Of a DNA stretch of 29,200 bases, positions 1-7,409 are shown piece after piece. Source of the stretch: Deltaproteobacteria bacterium RBG_16_54_18 (lineage in GTDB: Bacteria > Desulfobacterota > B13-G15 > RBG-16-54-18). Within the stretch, counting starts at the first letter, position 1. Each line of letters opens with the position of its first letter. The position numbers and the translations under genes were made by a program. The notes under the pieces are model-generated. The model was not told where the DNA came from and did not search any database. It was given only the letters and a program-made list of their open reading frames with translations. Where the stretch lies: positions 1 to 29,200 of the forward strand of contig MGQT01000035.1 of NCBI GenBank assembly GCA_001797935.1, given 5' to 3'.

Positions 1-2
1 AA

Positions 3-215
3 AAAGGGCTCGCTAAACCCAAGGCCTTTGTCGTGCTCCGGGAAGGATTTACGCCTTCTGATCAACTGGCCGAAGAGCTAAAGAAGTGGGTACTCGAAAG
101 GCTGGCCAAATACAAATATCCGCGCTGGATAGAATTCGTCAAGGAACTTCCCAAGAGTTCCACGGGAAAGACCCAGCGCTTCAAGCTCCGCCACGAGGAG
201 GCTCAGGCGGCATAG
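3..215 (+). CDS. Acyl/aryl-CoA ligase, C-terminal fragment (5' end outside window)
   Basis: This is the last 70 codons of an AMP-forming acyl-CoA synthetase; the frame is open from the window edge. The visible part is the small C-terminal domain of the ANL adenylating family. Its hallmark is PKSSTGKTQRFKLR near the end, where the Lys of STGK is the lysine that catalyses adenylation. The preceding YKYPRWIEFVKELP resembles benzoate-CoA and 4-hydroxybenzoate-CoA ligases more than acetyl-CoA synthetases. If so, the enzyme would activate an aromatic acid with CoA and ATP in the cytoplasm, as at the entry of anaerobic aromatic degradation. The substrate is inference, since the large N-terminal domain is not in the window. 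A terminator-like hairpin follows about 30 bases after the stop. Confidence 0.8.
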   Translation, partial: KGLAKPKAFVVLREGFTPSDQLAEELKKWVLERLAKYKYPRWIEFVKELPKSSTGKTQRFKLRHEEAQAA

Positions 216-244
216 CGTAGAGCACTTAAAAAATAAATTTCTGG

Positions 245-290
245 TCCCCCCAGCCTTCTTTATCTAGGGGCGAGGGGGATTTTTTTCTTT
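245..290 (+). terminator. Putative intrinsic terminator after the CoA ligase
   Basis: TCCCCC (245-250) pairs with GGGGGA (274-279) across a 23-nt loop that can form a small CCT/AGG inner stem. A run of T with one C follows (280-290). The same G-run could alternatively pair with TCCCCCCT at 292-299. Confidence 0.5.
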
Positions 291-335
291 GTCCCCCCTG
301 ATGCAAGGTGCTGATTGGCGGTCACTGTGCTGCGC

Positions 336-366
336 TTGACACCTATGCATAAATTAGGCATATCTA
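336..366 (+). promoter_or_regulatory. Possible sigma-70 promoter
   Basis: A perfect TTGACA (336-341) is followed after a long 19-nt spacer by TATCTA (361-366). A perfect TATAAT also lies at 369-374 but is 27 nt away. The stretch is AT-rich and sits just before small coding remnants, so a working or relic promoter is plausible but not certain. Confidence 0.35.
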
Positions 367-390
367 ATTATAATTTTTTAAGATACGGTC

Positions 391-471
391 ATGAGAGCTA
401 TTGCAAATATCGAAGACGGCTTGCTCGCCAAGGCATTCAAGCTGAGGGCGATTACGGTAGACGAATGCTGA
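391..471 (+). pseudogene. 26-codon ORF resembling the start of a VapB-type antitoxin
   Basis: The ORF begins MRAIANIEDGLLAKAFKL and stops after 26 codons. The beginning resembles ribbon-helix-helix antitoxins of the VapB kind, which typically start M-R-[TA]-x-[IV]-x-I-[DE]-D-x-L-L-x-x-A. Only the first strand and part of a helix would be present, so a working antitoxin is unlikely. It lies directly downstream of the possible promoter and runs into the methyltransferase remnant in another frame. The resemblance is short and could be chance. Confidence 0.2.
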
Positions 472-629
472 TAGCCGACCGGCATTGGGACGCGGATGAC
501 TATGCGCGCCATTCCTCTGCGCAGCGGCAGTGGGCCATGGAGCTTATTGCAAAGCTCGCCTCGCGAGGAGACGAGTCTATTCTCGACGTCGGCTGCGGCG
601 CATGCCCTCTTCTGAGACGTTGCCGATGA
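465..629 (+). pseudogene. Truncated class I SAM methyltransferase (N-terminus only)
   Basis: Translation from 465 gives WDADDYARHSSAQRQWAMEL followed by a short linker and then ILDVGCG. This is the characteristic N-terminus of trans-aconitate-methyltransferase-like enzymes, and DVGCG is motif I of the SAM-binding fold. Homology stops right after motif I: the frame continues as ACPLLRRCR and ends at 629, already overlapping the start of the transporter. About 200 residues of the fold are missing, so it cannot be active. It looks like the left remnant of a gene cut by a deletion or recombination joint near position 600. Confidence 0.6.
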
Positions 630-1867
630 TACGTAAATCATTTTTTATTTTCCCCGTCCTTGCTGCCGTGTTCTGCTTTTCTATGTTCTACCGGGTCACG
701 AACGCCGTTATCGCACCTGATCTGGTCAGGGATTTCAACCTTGATGCCGAGGGATTGGGAGTACTCGGCAGCGCCTTTTTTTATGCCTTTGCCCTGTTTC
801 AGATACCGATCGGCATACTTCTGGATCGCGTCGGGCCGCGCCGAGTCATTGCCTTCTTTACCCTCGTGGGGGCCGCCGGCGCCTTTTGCTTTGCCGCCGC
901 GGGAAACTACCATACCGCATTCGTCGGCAGGGTACTACTCGGCATTGGAATGGCGTCGGCGCTCATGGGGAGCTTGAAGGTCTTTGTCATACGATATTCT
1001 CCCCGGAGGTTTGCCACCCTCTCCGGGACCATTATCGCCATCGGCACGGTGGGGACACTTGCTGCTACTTCTCCGCTGGCGTATCTCAACACGTTGATCG
1101 GCTGGAGGCTCACGCTCTTTTTGTGCGGCATCATCACCGCTGTCCTTGCCGTTCTGCTCTTTTGGGTGTTGCGAGACGATGCGGATAAAGGGAGCACATC
1201 GGTGATGCATGCTTCCGACCCGCTGCATCAGACAGGGCTCATCAGATCAGCGCGCATGATCCTGGGCAGCCTTTCCTTCTGGCAGATAAGCTCCTTGGCG
1301 TTTTTCAGATATGGGACGTTCATCGCCCTCCAGGGGGTATGGTTTGGTCCTTACCTCATGAGCGTCAGGGGATACACGCCGGTGACGGCGGGAAACATCC
1401 TGACGATGCTGTCCATCGGTATGGCCATCAGTTCCCCCATTGCGGGCCACCTCGCCGACCGGGTCTTTCGTACCACCAAATCCGTCCTCCTCCTCGGTCT
1501 CAGCTGCTATGTGGTGTGCCTCTTTCTCCTCACGGGGATCGTACCGCTCGAGGGCACCCTTGCCTTTTGTGTACTCTTCATGTTTCTTGGTTTTTTCAAC
1601 GGTTTCGGCATGCTCGGTTATGCGCATATCAAGGAGCTCTTTCCCCTATCCATGTCGGGGAGCGTTATCACAGCGGTCAATTTTTTCTTGATGGCCGGCG
1701 GTGCCGTCTTTATACAAGTCATCGGGGTGATCATCGCGCTCGCTACCCACTGCGGCGGGGGATCCGATCAGATTGAGTCCTATCCCTATCATCTCGCTTT
1801 TTTTGTCTGTTTTATAGGGATGCTGGCAAGCCTCATATTCTATTCATTTTCAAAGAGTAAACGATGA
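626..1867 (+). CDS. MFS transporter
   Basis: A 413-residue, strongly hydrophobic protein with about 12 predicted membrane helices, the normal size for the major facilitator superfamily. The first helix (FFIFPVLAAVFCFSMFYRV) is followed by ALFQIPIGILLDRVGPRRVI, the classic MFS loop 2-3 signature G-x-L-x-D-R-x-G-x-[RK]. A related motif, GHLADRVFRTTK, occurs in the second half. It should move a small solute across the inner membrane by proton coupling, but the substrate is not readable. Carboxylic acids are a guess from the neighbouring CoA ligase. The start at 626 is chosen because homology begins there; 602 is an in-frame alternative and neither has a strong ribosome binding site. The upstream methyltransferase remnant suggests the native 5' region may have been replaced. 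Confidence 0.85.
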   Translation: MIRKSFFIFPVLAAVFCFSMFYRVTNAVIAPDLVRDFNLDAEGLGVLGSAFFYAFALFQIPIGILLDRVGPRRVIAFFTLVGAAGAFCFAAAGNYHTAFVGRVLLGIGMASALMGSLKVFVIRYSPRRFATLSGTIIAIGTVGTLAATSPLAYLNTLIGWRLTLFLCGIITAVLAVLLFWVLRDDADKGSTSVMHASDPLHQTGLIRSARMILGSLSFWQISSLAFFRYGTFIALQGVWFGPYLMSVRGYTPVTAGNILTMLSIGMAISSPIAGHLADRVFRTTKSVLLLGLSCYVVCLFLLTGIVPLEGTLAFCVLFMFLGFFNGFGMLGYAHIKELFPLSMSGSVITAVNFFLMAGGAVFIQVIGVIIALATHCGGGSDQIESYPYHLAFFVCFIGMLASLIFYSFSKSKR

Positions 1868-1926
1868 TGTTGTGCAACATGATAATGCGTTCGAGGATTC
1901 GATTACGTAACGAGAGGAGGATAGCG

Positions 1927-2436
1927 ATGAAAAAAAGTTTAAGCGGGGTGTTATTCATAGTTGGTCTCCTCCCCCTTTTGTGGGGGTGTCCCTATGAGGC
2001 AAAGGTGCCCCTGGGAGAGGGGAGTAAGGCGCCGTTCGATGCGGCGCTGGTAGGCGAGTGGAAGAACACGGAACAAGGGGAGTCGTTCACCATGACTATC
2101 CAGCAGTTCAACGAGCATGAATTCCTCATATCTGGCGCGGAGATCAAAAAAGGCACGTGCGAGTGTGAAGCAATGAGGGCCTTTGTCACGATGGTCAACG
2201 ATGAGCGTTTCCTGAACGTGCAGGAGATCAAGGGGCAATCTGAGGTAAGGGGGTGGTGGATTGCCAAATATATCATCTCCGGAGACACCCTGACGGCATG
2301 GGTTGTCGAAGACAAGCTCTTTACTGAGCCCCTTACGTCCTCGCGGGCGCTCTACCGGTTTATCAAGAAAAACCTGCATAACAAGGAGCTCTATGGTGAC
2401 GCCTCCCCCATGGTCTTGCAGCGCATCGCCAAATAA
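1927..2436 (+). CDS. Small lipoprotein of unknown function
   Basis: A 169-residue protein with a lipoprotein signal peptide: MKKS, a hydrophobic stretch (residues 5-18), then the lipobox LWGC with the lipidated Cys at 21. The mature part begins with a short linker and a GEWKNTEQGESFTMTIQQF segment, followed by alternating polar and hydrophobic strands. This resembles lipocalin-like beta-rich lipoproteins, but no named family is recognised. The start at 1927 is decided by the strong GAGAGGAGG at about 1911-1920; the earlier in-frame ATG at 1864 would bury the signal peptide. The transporter ends 59 bases upstream, so the two may be co-transcribed. A short palindrome, ATGTTG-TG-CAACAT (1867-1880), lies between them. 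Confidence 0.75.
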   Translation: MKKSLSGVLFIVGLLPLLWGCPYEAKVPLGEGSKAPFDAALVGEWKNTEQGESFTMTIQQFNEHEFLISGAEIKKGTCECEAMRAFVTMVNDERFLNVQEIKGQSEVRGWWIAKYIISGDTLTAWVVEDKLFTEPLTSSRALYRFIKKNLHNKELYGDASPMVLQRIAK

Positions 2437-2450
2437 TAAAAGGATGCGTC

Positions 2451-2464
2451 CCCTCGCACGAGGG
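2451..2464 (+). terminator. Short hairpin after the lipoprotein gene
   Basis: CCCTCG-CA-CGAGGG forms a perfect 6-bp stem 15 bases after the stop codon. The loop is very tight and there is no T-run, so termination would be weak or Rho-assisted at most. Confidence 0.25.
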
Positions 2465-2479
2465 AAGACTAAAAACCGG

Positions 2480-2507
2480 TTGTAAAGGATAGATGTTGGA
2501 GTATACT
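2480..2507 (+). promoter_or_regulatory. Putative sigma-70 promoter of the response regulator
   Basis: TTGTAA (2480-2485), a 16-nt spacer and TATACT (2502-2507). The predicted transcript would start near 2514, about 90 bases before the response regulator start. Confidence 0.45.
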
Positions 2508-2602
2508 TATAGATATTGCTAGGGTTCAATTCTGTAAGAAGGGGGAAGATAAGAACGGTACTCGCATCAGGGGCATTTTTCTTGTAACAAGGGAGGAGCT
2601 AT

Positions 2603-3082
2603 ATGTCCGAGGGATTGGATGTCATTATCATTGACGACGATAAAAACCTCTGTATCGTGATGGCTGAGACCATCAAACGGTTCTACGCGTGGGGCGAGGT
2701 CATGGCCTTCAATAAGGCCGATGATGCCATTGAATATTGTCTCGGCCAGGATTCGAGCATCGCCATATTTATCTTAGACGTCTTCCTCCGCGACCAGACC
2801 GGCTTTGCCTTCCTCGACGCCATCAAGAATAAGTATACCGCGGCCGCCGAAGATACCATTATCGTTACCGGCAATGCCAACGAAGATGTGGTGAATATGT
2901 GCGTGGCGGCGGATGTCACGCATCTGCTGGAAAAACCCATAAAACCCTATGAATTACAGTTGGCCGTCAGGTCCATTGTAACCAAGTACATGAAATTTGC
3001 CAGAAAGGTCCTCCATGACCCTGATTTCGCTTCTCTCGTGGCGAAATTCGAGCCCATGGGTCTCGTGGGAGGGCGCGTGTAG
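2603..3082 (+). CDS. Single-domain response regulator (receiver protein)
   Basis: A 159-residue protein made of one receiver (REC) domain plus a short helical tail and no DNA-binding or enzymatic output domain. The acidic pocket is D11-D12-D13, the phospho-acceptor is D59 in FILDVF, the switch Thr is T89 in IVTGNA, and the conserved Lys is K111 in LLEKPIKP. All catalytic positions are present, so it should be phosphorylated by a histidine kinase and act by protein contact, CheY/Spo0F-like. Residues 125-159 form an amphipathic extension (YMKFARKVLHDPDFASLVAKF). GGGAGGAG (2590-2597) supports the start. No kinase gene is in the window, so the partner is unknown. Confidence 0.85.
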   Translation: MSEGLDVIIIDDDKNLCIVMAETIKRFYAWGEVMAFNKADDAIEYCLGQDSSIAIFILDVFLRDQTGFAFLDAIKNKYTAAAEDTIIVTGNANEDVVNMCVAADVTHLLEKPIKPYELQLAVRSIVTKYMKFARKVLHDPDFASLVAKFEPMGLVGGRV

Positions 3083-3182
3083 CTTTGTTACCCCTTCTTC
3101 CTCCGGTGATCTCGGCAGGGAAACTCCTCGAAGAAGATATTTTAGCGTGCTTCCGGCGGTCAAGCCGGCTGGCAAAGGGTCT

Positions 3183-3207
3183 AGGTGCGCGAGAGCACTT
3201 CTTTTTC
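3183..3207 (+). terminator. Weak terminator-like hairpin
   Basis: AGGTGC (3183-3188) can pair with GCACTT (3195-3200) including one G-T wobble, over a 6-nt loop. CTTTTT follows. It is about 100 bases past the response regulator stop. Confidence 0.3.
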
Positions 3208-3231
3208 CCCCCTAGACCAAGGGGCTACTGG

Positions 3232-3347
3232 CTAAAAGCCACTGACCTAAAGGCCACTGACCTAAAGGCCACTGACCTAAAGGCCACTGACCTAAAGGCC
3301 ACTGACCTAAAGGCCACTGACCTAAAGGCCACTGACCTAAAGGCCAC
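3232..3347. repeat. 15-bp tandem repeat array, about 7.7 copies
   Basis: The unit CTAAAGGCCACTGAC repeats head to tail from 3232. The first copy has one substitution (CTAAAAGCC). Copies at 3247, 3262, 3277, 3292, 3307 and 3322 are identical, and the last is cut after 11 bases at 3347. Because 15 is a multiple of 3, every frame stays open through it; one frame reads as repeated KATDL. No start signal or recognisable protein surrounds it, so it is best read as a non-coding minisatellite. Confidence 0.95.
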
Positions 3348-3495
3348 CTTCGGCTTCGGCTTCTGGCCGCGGCTTATGGCTTCGGCTTATGGCTTTGGTA
3401 CCGGTTCAGGGGTCTGATCTCGAAGCGAGAAGTGCGACAGGGTTAGGTTGGCAGGGAAAAGGGTGTAAAAATTTATTTTTTTCGTAAAAAAAGAC

Positions 3496-3523
3496 TTGCG
3501 AAATCTAAAAAAGCTGCTATAAG
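3496..3523 (+). promoter_or_regulatory. Putative sigma-70 promoter of the methyltransferase/ATP-grasp gene
   Basis: TTGCGA (3496-3501), a 16-nt spacer and TATAAG (3518-3523) in an AT-rich stretch. The start codon lies about 55 bases downstream. Confidence 0.5.
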
Positions 3524-3577
3524 AAAAATAAGGTTATTCCCTTTCAGGGATGCCGAGGCGCAAGGAGGAGCCAGCGC

Positions 3578-5584
3578 ATGGAGGAAAAGCCACTACCCGA
3601 TAAACCTCCGCAACGGGGGAAAAATGGCAAGGGTAAACGTAAGATATTAGGACCAGTCCAAGACCTCGAGGAACACGTCCATCCTGATTGGTGGCGCAAT
3701 ATTTTCAACCATTTGTACCTGAAAACAGATGCAGATGTGGTGGATGACCAGAATCTTACCCGCCACGAGGTGGATATCCTCGCCGAAATGTTCAACTTGT
3801 CCCCGGAAGACAAGATATTGGATCTCTGCTGTGGTCAGGGGCGGCACTCGCTCGAGCTGGCGCGGCGGGGGTACAGGAATATTGAAGGACTGGACCGCTC
3901 CCACTACTTGATTCAAAAGGCCAAGGCAACAGCCAAGTTCGAAGGTCTCAGGGTCAGAGTCCGCGAGGGAGATGCGCGAAAGATCCCCTATGCCGCCGAT
4001 ACCTTCGACGTGGTCATGATCCTGGGGAACAGTTTGGGATACTTTGAGGCGGCGCAAGAAGACCTCAAGGTGTTCAAAGAGGTATTCAGGGTCTTGAAGC
4101 CGTGGGGGAGATTTGTCATCGATATCGCAGACGGAGAATATCTCAGAGAACATTTCAAACCGCATTCCTGGGAATGGATAGATAAGAAACGTTTTGTCTG
4201 CCGTGAACGCTCGCTCTCTGTCGACGAGGATCGCCTGATATCCCGCGAAATGATCAATCACGTGGAAAGGGGTATGGTTGCCGATCACTTCTATGCGGAG
4301 CGGCTCTATACCCGGGAAGGGCTCTCCCGGCTGTTGGCCACGGTGGGTTGCAACAACACGACCTTCCACGCCGAAATTACCACGAACTCTCAGCGCAATC
4401 AGGACCTGGGGATGATGGAGCGTCGCCTCCTCGTTACCGGTGTCGTGAAAAAGGAGTGGACTCCTATCAAGGGGAGACAAAAGGATATCGCGAAACATGT
4501 GGCCGTGGTCATGGGGGATCCCAGCAAACCGGACCCCTTAAAGCCTTTGCGCATCTTCGATGACGACGATTTCTATACGATCGATCGGTTGAAAGCGGCC
4601 TTACGGGAGAACACAGGGTACCAATTCACGTACCTCCATAACCATGACACGATCATCCAGGATTTGCTGAAAGGAAACGAAAAGTTCGATTATGTCCTGA
4701 ACCTGTGCGACGAGGGGTATAACAACGACGCGAAAAAAGAGCTTCACGTCGCCAGCCTGTTCGAAATACTGGGAATCCCCTATACCGGGTCAGGCCCGCA
4801 GTGCCTCGCCTTCTGCTACGATAAATCACTGATCCGCGGGATCGCTAAGGAGATGGAGATACCGGTGCCCGAGGCATTTTTTGTCAAGCCGGAAGATACC
4901 GCCTTTGAACTCCCCTTCGGGTTCCCGGTCATCGTCAAGCCCAACATCGGCGATTCCAGTTTTGGAATCACCCAGCGGAGTGTGGCCTATACCATCGAGG
5001 AACTGGTCAACGCCATCGCGGAGATCAGGGATAAATTCGGTTATGATAAGCCCCTCCTCGTAGAGGAATTCCTTACCGGCAAGGACATCACCATCGGCAT
5101 CATCGGCAACCCCCCCGAATCATACACCGTCTTGCCCATCCTGGAGGAAGATTATTCCACCCTGCCGCCGGAACTCCCCAAGATATGCGGCTATGAAGCC
5201 AAATGGCTTCCGGAATCACCCTACTGGAACAACCTCAGATCTATACCCGCCGAGCTCCCCGAGGATACGGAGAAGTTCGTAGAAGAGTGCTGCGTCAAGC
5301 TGTATGAGCGGCTCGAATGCAGAGACTACTGCCGGTTCGACTGGCGGCTTGACGCGGAAGGTACCCCCAAGCTCCTCGAGGTAAACCCGAACCCGGGGTG
5401 GTGCTGGGATGGGCACTTGGCAAAGATGTCCAAGGTCGCGAACATTTCGTACAGCGAGATGTTGGGGAATATTCTCCGGGCGGCCGAGCAGCGATTAGGG
5501 ATTCAGACGGAGGAGGAACAGCAGCCTTCCAAAGTTGCTAAAGACACAGAAGTAGGCGCTTACCAGAAACTCTGTGCGAGCTAA
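3578..5584 (+). CDS. Fusion of SAM methyltransferase and D-Ala-D-Ala-ligase-like ATP-grasp ligase
   Basis: A 668-residue two-domain protein. Residues 35-290 are a class I methyltransferase: motif I is ILDLCCGQGRH (80-90), followed by the acidic strand end IEGLD (102-106) and DTFDVVMILGNSLGYF (141-156). Residues 305-640 are an ATP-grasp ligase of the D-alanine-D-alanine ligase type. It shows VIVKPNIGDSSFGI with ATP-contacting K454 (451-464), LLVEEFLTGKDITIG (493-507), and the Mg-binding set D588 in FDWRLD and E601/N603 in LEVNPNPG. Both halves look catalytically complete. The ligase half should join a carboxylate to an amine through an acyl phosphate; the methyltransferase half may modify the substrate or product. 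It is not the housekeeping Ddl, being twice the length and in no mur cluster. It overlaps the next gene, an M32 carboxypeptidase, by 11 bases. The substrate is unknown. Confidence 0.85.
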   Translation: MEEKPLPDKPPQRGKNGKGKRKILGPVQDLEEHVHPDWWRNIFNHLYLKTDADVVDDQNLTRHEVDILAEMFNLSPEDKILDLCCGQGRHSLELARRGYRNIEGLDRSHYLIQKAKATAKFEGLRVRVREGDARKIPYAADTFDVVMILGNSLGYFEAAQEDLKVFKEVFRVLKPWGRFVIDIADGEYLREHFKPHSWEWIDKKRFVCRERSLSVDEDRLISREMINHVERGMVADHFYAERLYTREGLSRLLATVGCNNTTFHAEITTNSQRNQDLGMMERRLLVTGVVKKEWTPIKGRQKDIAKHVAVVMGDPSKPDPLKPLRIFDDDDFYTIDRLKAALRENTGYQFTYLHNHDTIIQDLLKGNEKFDYVLNLCDEGYNNDAKKELHVASLFEILGIPYTGSGPQCLAFCYDKSLIRGIAKEMEIPVPEAFFVKPEDTAFELPFGFPVIVKPNIGDSSFGITQRSVAYTIEELVNAIAEIRDKFGYDKPLLVEEFLTGKDITIGIIGNPPESYTVLPILEEDYSTLPPELPKICGYEAKWLPESPYWNNLRSIPAELPEDTEKFVEECCVKLYERLECRDYCRFDWRLDAEGTPKLLEVNPNPGWCWDGHLAKMSKVANISYSEMLGNILRAAEQRLGIQTEEEQQPSKVAKDTEVGAYQKLCAS

Positions 5585-7079
5585 ACTCGAAGGTCTCAGG
5601 CGCCGTCTCGGTGCAATCAATGATTTGAACGCCGCCGCGGCGTTGTTGTATTGGGACCAGACGACCCATATGCCTCCTGGCGGAGCGGCGGCGCGCGCAC
5701 GTCAGATCGCTACCTTGCGAAAACTGGCTCATCAGCAGCTAATCCATTCCTCCATGGGGAGGCTCCTCGATGTGCTGACTCCCTACGAAAAAAGTCTTCC
5801 CTACGATTCCGATGAGGCGAGCCTCATCCGTGTTACGCGCCGAGACTATGAGCGCGCGGCAAAGGTTCCGGCTGCCTTTATGGCCCAGCTCTCCAACCAT
5901 ATGGCCGCAACCTACGAGGTCTGGACCAAGGCCAGGCCGACAAACGATTTTGCCGCGGTTGCATCCTATCTCGAAAAAACACTTGATCTGAGCCGGCAGC
6001 TCGCGGATTTCTTCCCGGGGTACGAACATATCATCGATCCCCTGATCGATTTTTCCAATGAAGAGATGACGGCGGCGACGCTACGCCCCCTGTTCAGCTC
6101 CCTGCATCAACAGCTGGTTCCTCTTGCTCAGGCCATCATGGCCAACCCCGTTGCCGATGACGCATGCCTATACCAACAGTTTCCCGAGGCGGAGCAATTG
6201 GCCTTCGGCCTAGAGGTCATTGCGCGCCTGGGGTATGATTTTACGCGCGGCCGTCAGGATAAGACGCACCACCCCTTTATGATCAAGTTTTCGCTTGGGG
6301 ATGTGCGCATCACGACCCGCGTGAGGGAGGACGATCTGGGTGAGGCCCTCTTCAGCACCATGCATGAGGCCGGCCATGCCCTGTATGAGCAGGGAATCCG
6401 TATGGAACTTGAAGGGACACCGCTCGCCGGCGGCGTATCGGCTGGGGTGCACGAGAGTCAATCGCGCCTGTGGGAAAACCTCGTGGGCCGGAGCCGCGGC
6501 TTTTGGCATTTCTTTTATCCGCGGTTGCAGGAGGTTTTTCCCCGTCAGTTGGGTTCCGTGCCGCTCGATACCTTCTACCGGGCCATTAACAAGGTCAGGC
6601 CGTCCTTAGTCCGTACTAATGCCGACGAGGTAACGTATAACCTGCACGTCGTCATCCGCTTCGATCTCGAGCTGGCGTTACTGGACGGCACTCTTGCGGT
6701 GCGCGATCTCCCCGAGGCATGGCGCGAGCGCTACCGGACCGATCTGAACATTACCCCTGCTGACGATCGCGACGGTGTGCTACAGGATGTGCACTGGTAC
6801 GGCGGTCTCATCGGCGGCGAATTCCAGGGATACACGCTCGGCAACCTCATGGGCGCACAGTTTTTTGCCGCGGCCCTTGCCGCTCATCCGAATTTGTACC
6901 AGGAGATAGAGCAGGGAAAGTTCGATACCCTGCGCGGATGGCTGGGTGATCATGTCTACCAGCACGGCAGCAAGTACCAACCGTCCGAGCTCATCGAGCG
7001 TGCGACAGGAGCCCCCCTGAACATTGATCCCTACATCCACTATCTGCGGACCAAATACGGGGAACTCTACCACCTGTAA
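5574..7079 (+). CDS. M32 family metallocarboxypeptidase (carboxypeptidase Taq type)
   Basis: A 501-residue zinc carboxypeptidase, normal length for family M32. The zinc site is HEAGH (H264, E265, H268) with the third ligand E294 in HESQSRLWEN. The family block RTNADEVTYNLHVVIRFDLE is present. These enzymes remove C-terminal residues from peptides with broad specificity in the cytoplasm; no signal peptide is seen. The GTG start at 5574 lies inside the last codons of the upstream fusion gene and gives the expected family N-terminus (INDLNAAAALLYWDQTTHMP). The 11-base overlap implies translational coupling, so the two proteins may act together. A terminator-like hairpin follows directly. Confidence 0.93.
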   Translation: MRAKLEGLRRRLGAINDLNAAAALLYWDQTTHMPPGGAAARARQIATLRKLAHQQLIHSSMGRLLDVLTPYEKSLPYDSDEASLIRVTRRDYERAAKVPAAFMAQLSNHMAATYEVWTKARPTNDFAAVASYLEKTLDLSRQLADFFPGYEHIIDPLIDFSNEEMTAATLRPLFSSLHQQLVPLAQAIMANPVADDACLYQQFPEAEQLAFGLEVIARLGYDFTRGRQDKTHHPFMIKFSLGDVRITTRVREDDLGEALFSTMHEAGHALYEQGIRMELEGTPLAGGVSAGVHESQSRLWENLVGRSRGFWHFFYPRLQEVFPRQLGSVPLDTFYRAINKVRPSLVRTNADEVTYNLHVVIRFDLELALLDGTLAVRDLPEAWRERYRTDLNITPADDRDGVLQDVHWYGGLIGGEFQGYTLGNLMGAQFFAAALAAHPNLYQEIEQGKFDTLRGWLGDHVYQHGSKYQPSELIERATGAPLNIDPYIHYLRTKYGELYHL

Positions 7080-7083
7080 GTTG

Positions 7084-7121
7084 CCGCTTCGGTCGCATCC
7101 ACGAGGCGGTGTCATTTTCTT
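7084..7121 (+). terminator. Putative terminator after the carboxypeptidase gene
   Basis: CCGCTTCG (7084-7091) pairs with CGAGGCGG (7102-7109) with one T-G wobble, loop 10 nt, followed by a T-rich stretch GTCATTTTCTT. It lies 5 bases past the stop. Confidence 0.5.
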
Positions 7122-7254
7122 CCCTATTGTCAACCGAAACGTTTTTTGCAAGGTGAGAGCAGGAGCGGTAGGTGTCGCCGACCTGCTGAGTCAGAGGCCT
7201 CAAATAACCCGCTTCGCTACCCGCATAGTCTCCAAAACCTCTTGCCGGCGTCTC

Positions 7255-7308
7255 ATCGTTTGACAAGACACCCCTGTTTGTTTACGATAAGCAATAGGGG
7301 CAAACGAT
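7255..7308 (+). promoter_or_regulatory. Sigma-70 promoter embedded in an ATCGTTTG/CAAACGAT palindrome
   Basis: TTGACA (7260-7265), a 17-nt spacer and TACGAT (7283-7288). The core is framed by a perfect 8-bp inverted repeat, ATCGTTTG (7255-7262) and CAAACGAT (7301-7308), with an inner CCCCT (7271-7275)/AGGGG (7296-7300). The same layout recurs at 10577-10623. The outer repeat could be an operator. Confidence 0.55.
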
Positions 7309-7409
7309 CAAACTTTCGAAAAGCAGGGGTCTTGATCCGATCCTGATGCCGGGAATGAAGTCCTTGAAAGCAGTACAGCCATGAATAATACCTTGTAGAA
7401 GGGGGACTC

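Larger units (their letters stand above)
3083..3577. other. 495-bp intergenic region
   Basis: No convincing gene is present. It holds a possible weak terminator (3183-3207), the 15-bp tandem array (3232-3347), and a low-complexity stretch (3348-3402) built of GGCTTCGG and GGCTTATGG words. It ends in an AT-rich segment containing the promoter of the next gene. Confidence 0.7.
7080..7409. other. 330-bp intergenic region
   Basis: It contains the terminator at 7084-7121 and the palindromic promoter at 7255-7308. From 7122 to 7254 nothing recognisable was found. The transcript leader would be about 115 nt. Confidence 0.6.

Noticed and set aside
1864..1926. Earlier start of the lipoprotein gene at 1864
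   Set aside because: It would place 21 extra residues before a clear signal peptide, and the strong ribosome binding site sits just before 1927.
3232..3347. CRISPR-like array
   Set aside because: Units are 15 bp and directly adjacent, with no spacers and no cas genes nearby.
3085..3417. 110-codon frame encoding a KATDL repeat protein
   Set aside because: The repeat length is a multiple of three, so all frames stay open. No ribosome binding site precedes it and the flanks do not look like protein.
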